Shown: one piece after another, positions 27,211 through 35,903 of the stretch
Layout of the letters: the number at the start of each line of letters is the position of its first letter
Numbering within the stretch: position 1 is the first letter of the stretch
Assembly (NCBI GenBank): GCA_016177705.1
Contig: JACOUT010000004.1
Location: 496,001 to 560,000, forward strand
Direction of reading: 5' to 3'
Source: Deltaproteobacteria bacterium
GTDB taxonomy: Bacteria > Myxococcota > UBA727 > VGSZ01
DNA length: 64,000 nucleotides
Made by a program: the position numbers and the translations under genes
The notes under the pieces: model-generated
What the model was told of the DNA's origin: nothing
The model's input: only the letters and a program-made list of their open reading frames with translations
Databases searched by the model: none

Positions 27211-27385
27211 CGCCCTTGCCGGACCTCGACAAAGAGGCAAGCGTCTGAGGTTGGAAACACCGGTCTCCGTCGAGACCGGAGGTGAGAGGACCGTTCCGTG
27301 AGGGGCGGCGACAACCGGGGTTTGGGGTCGGTCCGCGCGCTGCGTTGGGACCGAAGTGGGCGGAGCCCGCCTCGCAGGGTGATGC
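27211..27385 (+). promoter_or_regulatory. 175-bp leader with hairpins, candidate antitermination target
   Basis: A perfect 8-bp stem with a 4-base loop lies at 27260-27279 (ccggtctc/gagaccgg). A second, longer-loop dyad pairs tcggtcc with ggaccga (about 27328-27354). No U-run follows either, so these are not simple terminators. No ORF is credible. Position directly after the NusG-like gene and before the long operon makes this a candidate binding or pausing element for it. Confidence 0.5.
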
Positions 27386-28665
<1,280 letters not shown>

Positions 28666-28666
<1 letters not shown>

Positions 28667-29391
28667 TGCGGACGCTGTTCCTGATCACGGCGCGCGGCGG
28701 GTCAAAAGGGATCCCGCGCAAGAACGTCCGCCAGCTCGGCGGCGTGCCCCTCCTTGGGTTCAAGGCAATCGCTGCTCAACGCTCGGGAGTTTGCGCGCGC
28801 CTGGTCCTTTCGTCGGAGGATCCCGAGATCCAACAGGTCGCGCGGGATTTTGGCGTCGACGTGCCCTTCACGCGGCCCCCGGAGCTCGCCACTGACACCG
28901 CGTCCAGCGCCGACGTGATCGAGCACGCCATGAAGTGGTTCGAGGAGAGGTCCGAGACCTATGACGCGGTAATGCTCCTCGAGCCGTCGTCACCGTTTGC
29001 GCGCGCGGAGGACTTCCGCGCCGCGGTCGCCATGATGGAGAGAACGGGAGCACAGGCAGTCGTCGGCATGCGCAAAATGGAGGTTGCGTCGATCTACGTG
29101 GGAGAGATCGATGCGTCGGGGCGAATCAGCTCGATCATCGACAAGATGAACCAGAGGACGAACGTCGCTCGCCAGCAGTCACCGCAGGAATACACCATGA
29201 ACGGTGGGCTCTACCTGTTCCGATGGGACTACTTCCGCCGCACTCGGAACATCTACGCCGATCGCGACGGGGTCTACGGCCTGGTAATGCCCGACGAGTA
29301 CTCGCTCGAGCTTGACGAGATGGAGGACTGGCACTTCGCCGAATTCCTCGTCGAGCGCGGCATCGTCGACATGTCGAACTGGAGGCCGTGA
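28666..29391 (+). CDS. CMP-nonulosonate (NeuA/LegF/PtmB-like) cytidylyltransferase
   Basis: This 241-residue enzyme activates an acidic sugar with CTP. N-terminal LFLITARGGSKGIPRKNVRQ contains the nucleotide-binding signature RGGSKGIPxKN. LEPSSPFARAEDF, VVGMRKMEVASIY and MNGGLYLFRWDYF are typical of CMP-Neu5Ac/CMP-Leg synthetases. GTG 28666 overlaps the previous stop. Neighbouring class III aminotransferase and SDR genes start by one-base overlaps, a layout that recalls the ptmA-ptmB region of Campylobacter legionaminate loci. The exact sugar is unknown. A second, different cytidylyltransferase lies at 44959. Confidence 0.85.
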
Positions 29392-30704
29392 TGGGTGCAG
29401 GGCAGGATCTGTATCGGCGCGCGAAGCACCTGATTCCCGGCGGGACGCAGCTCTTGTCCAAGCGACCCGAGATGTTCCTGCCCGAGCAGTGGCCGAGCTA
29501 CTACGCGAAGGCGAAGGGCGCCGAGGTCTGGGACCTCGACGGCACGAAATACGTCGACATGACCCACTTCGGGGTCGGCGCCTGTATCCTTGGCCACGCC
29601 GACGACGACGTTGACGCGGCCGCGCAGTCTGCCATCGCCCGAGGAGTGATGAGCACGCTCAACTGCCCCGAGGAGGTCGAGCTCGCGGAGCTCCTCCTCG
29701 AACTCCACCCGTGGGCGGAGATGGTCCGCTATTCGCGGTGCGGCGGTGAGGTGATGGCAATGGCGGTCCGTATCGCCCGTGCAGCCACCGGGCGCGACAA
29801 GGTCGCGTTCTGCGGCTACCACGGGTGGCACGACTGGTATCTTTCGTCGAACCTCGCCGATGATCGCGCCCTTGACGGCCACCTGCTCGCCGGCTTGGAG
29901 CCGGCAGGAGTCCCGCGTGGCCTCACCGGGACGATGCTGCCTTTCAAGTACAACGACATCGGCGCATTCCGCACGATCATGGCCGACCATGGGCCGTCGA
30001 TCGCCGCCGTCGTGATGGAGCCATCGAGGAGCCACGGGCCGGCGCCCGGCTTCCTCGAGGAGATTCGTGCAACCAGCCGCTCGGCCGGCGTCGTGCTCAT
30101 ATTCGACGAGGTGACCTCCGGCTTCCGCCAGAACTGCGGAGGGATACATCTGCGGTACGGGGTGCGGCCGGATCTCGCGGCCTTCGCCAAGGGCATGTCG
30201 AATGGCTACGCCATGGCCGCGCTCATTGGCGTGCGCGAGGTCATGCAAGCCGCGCAGAGGTCGTTCATCTCGAGCACCTATTGGACCGAGCGGATTGGTC
30301 CATCGGCGGCATTGGCGACGATTCGGAAGCACCGCGATCACGACGTTGCTGCGCACCTCTCGAACGTGGGTGAGCGCGTGCAGGCTGGCTGGAGACGCGC
30401 TGCTGACCTGGCAGGTCTGGCTGTGGACGTCGGGGGTATCCCGGCGCTGTCGCACTTCTCGTTCCAGGTGCAGCAGGCCGCGGCTGCCATGACACTCTTC
30501 ACGCAGTCCATGCTCGCGCGCGGATTCCTGGCCGGCGGCTCGCTGTACGCCAGCTATGCGCACAAGGAGGAGCACCTGACCGCCTACCTGACGGCATGCA
30601 ATGCCGTCTTCCAGGAGATCGCGGCAGCCGTAAGACAAGGACGCCTTGAACAGAGCCTGAGGGGCCCCGTGAAGCACGGTGGCTTCCAGCGCCTGGCGGA
30701 CTGA
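29391..30704 (+). CDS. Class III PLP aminotransferase (glutamate-1-semialdehyde aminomutase-like)
   Basis: This 437-residue fold-type I enzyme has RAKHLIPGGTQLLSKRP, as in GSA aminotransferases, KGAEVWDLDGTKYVDM, and the VLIFDEVTSGFR motif where Asp binds the PLP ring nitrogen. The Schiff-base lysine is in AFAKGMSNGYAMAA near residue 267. It is unlikely to serve haem synthesis because it lies between a CMP-sugar synthetase and an SDR. Amination of a sugar or of a small acid is the inferred role. Nonulosonate loci normally use DegT-type aminotransferases, so this class is notable. ATG 29391 overlaps the previous stop (TGATG). Confidence 0.85.
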   Translation: MGAGQDLYRRAKHLIPGGTQLLSKRPEMFLPEQWPSYYAKAKGAEVWDLDGTKYVDMTHFGVGACILGHADDDVDAAAQSAIARGVMSTLNCPEEVELAELLLELHPWAEMVRYSRCGGEVMAMAVRIARAATGRDKVAFCGYHGWHDWYLSSNLADDRALDGHLLAGLEPAGVPRGLTGTMLPFKYNDIGAFRTIMADHGPSIAAVVMEPSRSHGPAPGFLEEIRATSRSAGVVLIFDEVTSGFRQNCGGIHLRYGVRPDLAAFAKGMSNGYAMAALIGVREVMQAAQRSFISSTYWTERIGPSAALATIRKHRDHDVAAHLSNVGERVQAGWRRAADLAGLAVDVGGIPALSHFSFQVQQAAAAMTLFTQSMLARGFLAGGSLYASYAHKEEHLTAYLTACNAVFQEIAAAVRQGRLEQSLRGPVKHGGFQRLAD

Positions 30705-31525
30705 TGCTCTCCGATCCACCAGCTCGACGAACGCTCGCGCAACTCATGCGAATGGACGGACGCGTTGCCGCTATCACTGGGGGTGCGGGTCACATTGGCC
30801 TGGTCCTCGCCGAGGCTCTCACAGAGCTCGGTGCTGCCGTTGCGCTCATCGATCGCCCCGGGCTTGGCGCCGCGAAAGCGGAAGCACTTGCGTCGCGCAA
30901 TGGAGCGCGCGTCATCGCTGTCGACGCCGACCTGGCGCAGCCATCGGCTGCCCAACACGCGGCCGGCGAGGTTGCCGAGGCGCTAGGCGGTCTTGACGTC
31001 CTGGTTCACTGTGCATCCCTGGTCGGCACCAGTGATCTCGACGGGTGGTCGGTCCCGTTCGAGCAACAGGCACTGCACGCGTGGCAGAAGGCCCTCGATG
31101 TCAACCTCACGAGCGGGTTCGCCGTGGTGCAGGCGGCGCTACCCTGGCTGCGCAAGGGCGGCGCTGGCAGCGTCATCCTCATCGGCTCGATCTACGGCGT
31201 CGTTGGCCCGGACTGGCGGTTGTACGAGGGGACCGCGCTCGGCAACCCTGCAGCATATGCGGCGTCCAAGGGCGCGCTGCTGCAACTCACCCGGTGGCTT
31301 GCGACCACGCTCGCCCCCGCCGTGCGGGTGAACGCGCTCTCACCGGGCGGCGTCTTCCGGGCCACGCCCGAGCCGTTCCATGCCCGCTACGTCGAGCGCA
31401 CCCCGTTGCGAAGGATGGCAACCGAGGAGGACTTCAAGGGAGCGGTGGCGTTTCTTGCCAGCGATCTGTCTGCGTACGTCACCGGCCAGAATCTCCTCGT
31501 CGATGGTGGCTGGACGGCGTGGTGA
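30704..31525 (+). CDS. Short-chain dehydrogenase/reductase (PtmA-like position)
   Basis: This 273-residue SDR has ITGGAGHIGLVLAEALTELG for NAD(P), DALAQP-type variation at strand 3 (VDADLAQPS), VNLTSGFAVVQAAL, the catalytic Ser in LIGSIYGVVGPDW and Tyr/Lys in YAASKGALLQL. It ends TGQNLLVDGGWTAW. Such enzymes near CMP-legionaminate synthetases (PtmA in Campylobacter) act early in sugar precursor formation; here the substrate is inferred only. The first 14 residues look dispensable, and an ATG at about residue 15 or 17 is an alternative start. It overlaps the aminotransferase gene by one base. Confidence 0.82.
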   Translation: MLSDPPARRTLAQLMRMDGRVAAITGGAGHIGLVLAEALTELGAAVALIDRPGLGAAKAEALASRNGARVIAVDADLAQPSAAQHAAGEVAEALGGLDVLVHCASLVGTSDLDGWSVPFEQQALHAWQKALDVNLTSGFAVVQAALPWLRKGGAGSVILIGSIYGVVGPDWRLYEGTALGNPAAYAASKGALLQLTRWLATTLAPAVRVNALSPGGVFRATPEPFHARYVERTPLRRMATEEDFKGAVAFLASDLSAYVTGQNLLVDGGWTAW

Positions 31526-31547
31526 GTCTCGCTGTCGCCGAGGCCAG

Positions 31548-32240
31548 ATGCCGTTCCTGACGTCACTTGGACAGGACGATCTGTCGCGCTACGTCGCTCG
31601 ACAGCTGAGCGTCACCTTTCCAGACAGGGACGTAGGCCCGGAGGAGCTGCGACCGCACGTTGCGACGGCTCTGGCGCGAGTCGAGCGTTGCTTCTCCGAG
31701 GTCAAGACGCCGGTCTACTTCGACGGCGCAACTGCGCGCTTCAACCACCTGCATGGCGACCAGTACGCTGCGTTCCTCTACCTGCTGTCCAACAGCATCT
31801 TCCGCGCGAACGGCGACCTCGGGGTCGCGACCAAGACATACCTCCTTAACAAGGCCCTGCACGCCCTCGACGTCTTCTATGAGGTGGCGCTTCCGGAGGT
31901 CTTCTGCTTTCAGCACCCGGTCGGGACCGTGCTCGGTCGCGCGCAGTACGAGGACCACTTGTTCGTCTACCAGCGCGTCGCGGTTGGCGCGAACCTGCAA
32001 GGGCGCTATCCGCGCATCGGGCGCGGCGTGTGCTTGTTCGGCGGCAGCGCCGTGACCGGTGACTGCCGAGTTGGTGCGAACACCTATGTGTCGATCGGCA
32101 CCGTCATCTGGGAGCAGGACGTGCCGGGCGACTGCATCACGTTCGGAAGAAGCCCGCACCTCGTCCACAAGCCGATGAAACGGAGCGTCATCGGCGAGAT
32201 GTTCGGCTACGAGCGCCCACCAAAAGCTCCGCGCACGTGA
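31548..32240 (+). CDS. Serine-acetyltransferase-like hexapeptide-repeat acyltransferase
   Basis: This 230-residue protein, ATG at 31548, has an N-terminal helical half followed by left-handed beta-helix repeats. The segments VFCFQHPVGTVLGRAQYED, LFVYQRVAVGANLQGRYPRIG and GVCLFGGSAVTGDCRVGANT show the hexapeptide pattern, with a catalytic-type His in CFQHPVGTVLG. The N-terminal helices resemble serine O-acetyltransferases. Within this operon it most likely N- or O-acylates the sugar; cysteine synthesis is less likely. It is 22 bp after the SDR gene and 8 bp before the amidotransferase. Confidence 0.72.
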   Translation: MPFLTSLGQDDLSRYVARQLSVTFPDRDVGPEELRPHVATALARVERCFSEVKTPVYFDGATARFNHLHGDQYAAFLYLLSNSIFRANGDLGVATKTYLLNKALHALDVFYEVALPEVFCFQHPVGTVLGRAQYEDHLFVYQRVAVGANLQGRYPRIGRGVCLFGGSAVTGDCRVGANTYVSIGTVIWEQDVPGDCITFGRSPHLVHKPMKRSVIGEMFGYERPPKAPRT

Positions 32241-32248
32241 GAGAAGCA

Positions 32249-33454
32249 ATGTCAGACCTCGTCCGCTGCAAGCGCTGCCACCTCCCAGAGACCTACGAGA
32301 CCATCGAGTTCGACTCGGACGGCATCTGCAACATCTGTCGCTCCACGGAGAAGAAGCAACAGATTGACTGGGCGGAGCGAAAGAAGCTCCTCGACACGCT
32401 GGTGGAGAAGTACCGCGGCAAGGCCGAGTACGACTGCATCGTCCCGTTCAGCGGCGGGAAGGACAGCACGTTCCAGCTCTGGTACTTGATGACGCAGTAC
32501 AAGCTGAAGCCGCTCGTCGTGCGTTTCAACCACGGCTTCATGCGACCGAAGCACCTCCAGAACAGCCAGCGGACGCTCAAGCGCATGGGGGCCGATGTCC
32601 TCGAGTTCACGCCCAACTGGCACATCGTCAAACGCCTCATGCTCGAGTCGTTCTGCCGTAAGACCGACTTCTGTTGGCATTGTCACACGGGCATCTACTC
32701 GTATCCCCTCCGAGTAGCGCTCCGGTACGGCGTGCCCCTGATCTTCTGGGGCGAGCCGCTGGCCGAGATCAGCCACTACTACAACTACCTCGACGACACG
32801 GTCGAGTACGAGGACGAAACCAAGTTCAACATGTGTCGGAACCTCGGCATCACCGCGACCGACATGCAGAGCATGATCTCGACGCAGGATGACCCTGTCG
32901 ACCCGCGTGACCTCATCCCCTTCACGTACCCTCCGCTGGCCGACCTGAAGAAGCTCAACTACTGCAGTGTGTGTCTCGGGAGCTTCATCCCTTGGGACTA
33001 CACCAAGAACACGGAGATCATCCGGCGCGAGCTTGGCTGGGAACCGGATGAGCTCGAAGGGGTTCCGGACGAGCTCAATCCACACGGCGAGAAGATCGAG
33101 TGCTTCATGCAGGGCGCACGCGACTACATCAAGTTCATGAAGCGCGGCTACTCACGCATCACTCAGATCTCGGCGTTCAACATCCGCAACGGGCGTATGC
33201 GCTCGGAAGATGCTCTGCCGTACATCACTGAGGAGGGGAAGCGGCCGCCGTCGCTGGACGTGCTGCTCGGATACCTCGGCCTTACGGAAGACGAGTTCAA
33301 CCAGATCGTGAAGTCGACCGAGGTGTTCCCCTACTCGCACGACCTGTCCAAGACAAGACACGCAGCCGAGGCCGCCGACGCGAACCAGTGGTACCGCGAA
33401 CCAATGGAGCAGAACCGAGCGCGCGCTCTGACGCGTCTCCGCGTTCTGCCCTGA
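32249..33454 (+). CDS. N-acetyl sugar amidotransferase (WbpG/PseA-like)
   Basis: This 401-residue PP-loop ATPase adenylates an N-acetyl group and exchanges its oxygen for ammonia, making an acetamidino sugar. The PP-loop is IVPFSGGKDSTFQLWYL near residue 70. Cys pairs in CKRCHLP, GICNICRS, CWHCHTG and CSVCLGSF suggest structural zinc sites. The next two genes encode HisH- and HisF-like proteins, which in Pseudomonas O-antigen loci make and deliver the ammonia. ATG 32249 is chosen for gagag upstream; a GTG at 32237 overlapping the previous stop is possible. The trio strongly supports an amidino sugar in this polymer. Confidence 0.88.
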   Translation: MSDLVRCKRCHLPETYETIEFDSDGICNICRSTEKKQQIDWAERKKLLDTLVEKYRGKAEYDCIVPFSGGKDSTFQLWYLMTQYKLKPLVVRFNHGFMRPKHLQNSQRTLKRMGADVLEFTPNWHIVKRLMLESFCRKTDFCWHCHTGIYSYPLRVALRYGVPLIFWGEPLAEISHYYNYLDDTVEYEDETKFNMCRNLGITATDMQSMISTQDDPVDPRDLIPFTYPPLADLKKLNYCSVCLGSFIPWDYTKNTEIIRRELGWEPDELEGVPDELNPHGEKIECFMQGARDYIKFMKRGYSRITQISAFNIRNGRMRSEDALPYITEEGKRPPSLDVLLGYLGLTEDEFNQIVKSTEVFPYSHDLSKTRHAAEAADANQWYREPMEQNRARALTRLRVLP

Positions 33455-33460
33455 CCGAGG

Positions 33461-34099
33461 ATGGGAACGCTCGCGATCATCGACTACGGGATGGGCAACC
33501 TGCGTTCGTTGCGCAACGCCTTCGCTCGTGTCGGCGTCGCGCCAACGCTCATCACAGAGGGGCGCGAGGTCGAAGCGTTCTCCCATATCGTTGTTCCAGG
33601 TGTTGGAGCGTTTGGTGCCGCCATGGACAACTTGCGCACCCGCGGTTTCGTTGAGCCGCTTCGGGCCCACGTAGAAGCGGGGCGGCCTCTTCTCGGGATC
33701 TGCCTGGGTATGCAGCTGTTGGCGACAATCGGTACGGAGTTCGGCGAGCACGCTGGCCTTGGTCTGGTCCCGGGCCGTGTCGATGCACTGCCAGCTTCGG
33801 CCGAGTACCCCACACCACACGTCGGGTGGAACTCGCTCAAACACATCGTCAGACATCCGGTGATGGAGCGCTCCAAGGCGGCGGCCGACTACTACTTCGT
33901 CCACAGCTTCGCGTTTCGCGTCGACGCTCCCACACATCGTGTGGCCACGGCGGATTACGGCACGGTGTTTGACGCCGTCGTGGCACGTGGGTCGGCACTC
34001 GGCGTGCAGTTCCATCCGGAGAAGAGTCACACTGGGGGCCTGCGTATCCTCGAGACCTTCTCGGAGTGGGACGGCTCTGCAGGACCAGCGTGGTCCTGA
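33461..34099 (+). CDS. hisH: HisH-family glutamine amidotransferase serving sugar amidination
   Basis: This 212-residue class I glutaminase releases ammonia from glutamine. MGTLAIIDYGMGNLRSLRNA, the nucleophile Cys in LLGICLGMQLL near residue 82, and His/Glu in LGVQFHPEKSH form the triad. No other histidine-biosynthesis gene is present. It sits between a WbpG-like amidotransferase and a divergent HisF, as in O-antigen loci. It therefore probably feeds ammonia to sugar amidination, not histidine synthesis. It overlaps the hisF-like gene by 10 bp. Confidence 0.88.
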   Translation: MGTLAIIDYGMGNLRSLRNAFARVGVAPTLITEGREVEAFSHIVVPGVGAFGAAMDNLRTRGFVEPLRAHVEAGRPLLGICLGMQLLATIGTEFGEHAGLGLVPGRVDALPASAEYPTPHVGWNSLKHIVRHPVMERSKAAADYYFVHSFAFRVDAPTHRVATADYGTVFDAVVARGSALGVQFHPEKSHTGGLRILETFSEWDGSAGPAWS

Positions 34100-34848
34100 A
34101 GCGCAGAGTGATTCCTACGCTGCTCCTGCAGGAGGGGCGCTGCGTCAAGGGTAGGCAGTTCAAGGACTACCGCAATACCGGCGACCCCGTGACGGCAACG
34201 CGGGTCTATGCTGCGCAGAACGCCGACGAGTTGATGTTCCTCGACATCGACGCGAGCCAGTCCGGTCGCGCCGCCACGGTCGCCGTCATCGAGCGCGTAT
34301 CGGAAGAAGCGTTCATGCCCTTCACGGTCGGTGGCGGGATCACCACCATCCAGGACGTACGTGCGCTGCTGAACGCCGGTGCTGACAAAGTTGCGATCAC
34401 GACCGCGGCAGCTACCAGTCCGGACCTGATTCGAGCGGCGGCCCAGGCATTCGGAAGTCAGTGCATCGTCGCGGGCATCGACGTGCGGCGTGAGGGTGAT
34501 CGATGGGCGGTCTACACCCATGCGGGGCGTGTCCGATGCGACCTCGAGCTGCACGACCATGTCCGCCACCTCGAACAGCTTGGTGCTGGCGAGATCCTCA
34601 TCAACTCCATCGATCACGATGGCATGATGGCCGGTTACGACCTCGAGCTGGTCCGAACGGTGTCGTCGGTGACGGCCCGCCCGGTGATCGCGTGTGGTGG
34701 CGCCGGCAACTATGGCCACCTCATTGATGCGTTCCGCGCCGGCGCCCATGCCGTCGCGTGTGCCAGCTTGTTTCACTTCGGCGACAACAACCCGCCACGC
34801 GTTCGGGCGTATTTGAAGAACGCGGGCTTTCCGGTGAAGACGACGTGA
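34090..34848 (+). CDS. hisF: HisF-like partner of the amidination complex, cyclase Asp lost
   Basis: This 252-residue (beta/alpha)8 protein begins VLKRRVIPTLLLQEGRCVKG. In catalytic HisF the equivalent segment reads CLDVxxGRVVKG, with Asp11 essential for cyclase chemistry; here Leu replaces it. Other family marks remain: DELMFLDIDAS, PFTVGGGITTIQDVRALL, ILINSIDHDGMMAGYD and VIACGGAGNYGH. It probably keeps the HisH-docking and ammonia-tunnel role while losing imidazole glycerol phosphate synthesis. The GTG start at 34090 has agga upstream and lies inside the hisH end. Confidence 0.88.
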   Translation: MVLKRRVIPTLLLQEGRCVKGRQFKDYRNTGDPVTATRVYAAQNADELMFLDIDASQSGRAATVAVIERVSEEAFMPFTVGGGITTIQDVRALLNAGADKVAITTAAATSPDLIRAAAQAFGSQCIVAGIDVRREGDRWAVYTHAGRVRCDLELHDHVRHLEQLGAGEILINSIDHDGMMAGYDLELVRTVSSVTARPVIACGGAGNYGHLIDAFRAGAHAVACASLFHFGDNNPPRVRAYLKNAGFPVKTT

Positions 34849-35903
34849 CCCAGCGGCCCTTCCGGCTTGGCACCAAGGAGATCGGCGGACCCGGTGACCA
34901 CTGCTACGTCATCGCCGAGGCCGGCGTGAACCACGACGGCAACCTTGAGGACGCGCTCCGCCTCGTCGATGCCGCGGCGACGGCCGGCGCGGACGCGGTG
35001 AAGTTCCAGACGTTTTCTGCTGAGCGTCTGGTCGCCCCGACCGCACGCAAGGCCGCCTACCAGATGCAGGCGACCGATCCGGCGGAATCGCAGCTCGCGA
35101 TGCTCCGACGCCTGGAGCTCGATCGCGCCGCGCATCGCCAGCTCCAGGAACGCGCCGCACTTCACGGGATCGCCTTTCTCTCGTCACCCTTCGATGAAGA
35201 GAGCGCCGACCTCCTGGAGGACCTTGCGGTGCCGGCCTTCAAGGTGGCCTCTGGCGAGATCACCAACCTTCCGTTTCTGCGCCACATGGCACGCAAGGGC
35301 CGCCCACTGCTGCTCTCCACCGGGATGTCGACGCTCGCCGAGGTCGCCGAGGCCGTTGAGGCCATACGCCTTTCCGGTGATCCGCCGTTGGCGTTGTTCC
35401 ATTGCGTCTCGTCCTATCCGGCAGAGGCGGCAGACGCGAACCTGCGCGCGATGCAGACGCTCCGCGAGACGTTCCGCGTCCCTGTTGGCTTCTCCGACCA
35501 TACAAACGGCATGTGCGTGTCTATCGCCGCGGCCGCGTGCGGTGCGAGCCTGCTAGAGAAGCACGTCACGCTCGACAGGCGCCGCGTCGGTCCCGACCAC
35601 GCTGCCTCTCTTGAGCCCGCGGAGTTCACCTCGATGGTCGCCGACGTTCGTGTCGCAGGTACCGCGCTCGGCTCCGGTGTGAAGGAGCCCAGGCCTGCCG
35701 AGTTGGACGTCCGCGAGGTGGCCAGAAAGAGCGTTACCACCCGACGCGACCTAGTGGCGGGCGCTGCAATCGCTCGCGCCGATTTGGCTGTGCTACGCCC
35801 CGGCACCGGCATTCGCCCGGCAGACATCGATCGCCTCGTCGGACGACGCCCGAAGAAATTCATCGCCGCGGGAACGACCCTGTCGTGGGAGCTGTTCGAG
35901 TGA
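34845..35903 (+). CDS. neuB: NeuB-family nonulosonic acid synthase
   Basis: This 352-residue enzyme condenses PEP with a 6-carbon HexNAc to give a 9-carbon acid. The TIM barrel has YVIAEAGVNHDGNLEDALRL, DAVKFQTFSAERLV, FKVASGEITNLPFLR, LLLSTGMSTLAEV, FSDHTNG and LLEKHVTLDRR. A C-terminal antifreeze-like (SAF) domain follows (RKSVTTRRDLVAGAAIARAD). Whether the product is sialic, legionaminic or pseudaminic acid cannot be settled by motif alone; the NeuC and CBS-nucleotidyltransferase neighbours favour a legionaminic-type acid. GTG 34845 overlaps the previous stop as GTGA. Confidence 0.92.
   Translation: MTQRPFRLGTKEIGGPGDHCYVIAEAGVNHDGNLEDALRLVDAAATAGADAVKFQTFSAERLVAPTARKAAYQMQATDPAESQLAMLRRLELDRAAHRQLQERAALHGIAFLSSPFDEESADLLEDLAVPAFKVASGEITNLPFLRHMARKGRPLLLSTGMSTLAEVAEAVEAIRLSGDPPLALFHCVSSYPAEAADANLRAMQTLRETFRVPVGFSDHTNGMCVSIAAAACGASLLEKHVTLDRRRVGPDHAASLEPAEFTSMVADVRVAGTALGSGVKEPRPAELDVREVARKSVTTRRDLVAGAAIARADLAVLRPGTGIRPADIDRLVGRRPKKFIAAGTTLSWELFE

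Noticed and set aside
29391..30704. hemL (haem-pathway glutamate-1-semialdehyde aminotransferase)
   Set aside because: It is locked in overlap with CMP-sugar synthetase and SDR genes; no haem gene is close. Family resemblance alone is not enough.
31548..32240. CysE serine acetyltransferase for cysteine synthesis
   Set aside because: The hexapeptide repeats fit, but the gene lies inside the sugar operon with no cysteine gene nearby; sugar acylation is more likely.
33461..34848. Histidine biosynthesis operon
   Set aside because: Only hisH- and hisF-like genes are present, next to a WbpG-like amidotransferase, and HisF lacks the cyclase Asp.
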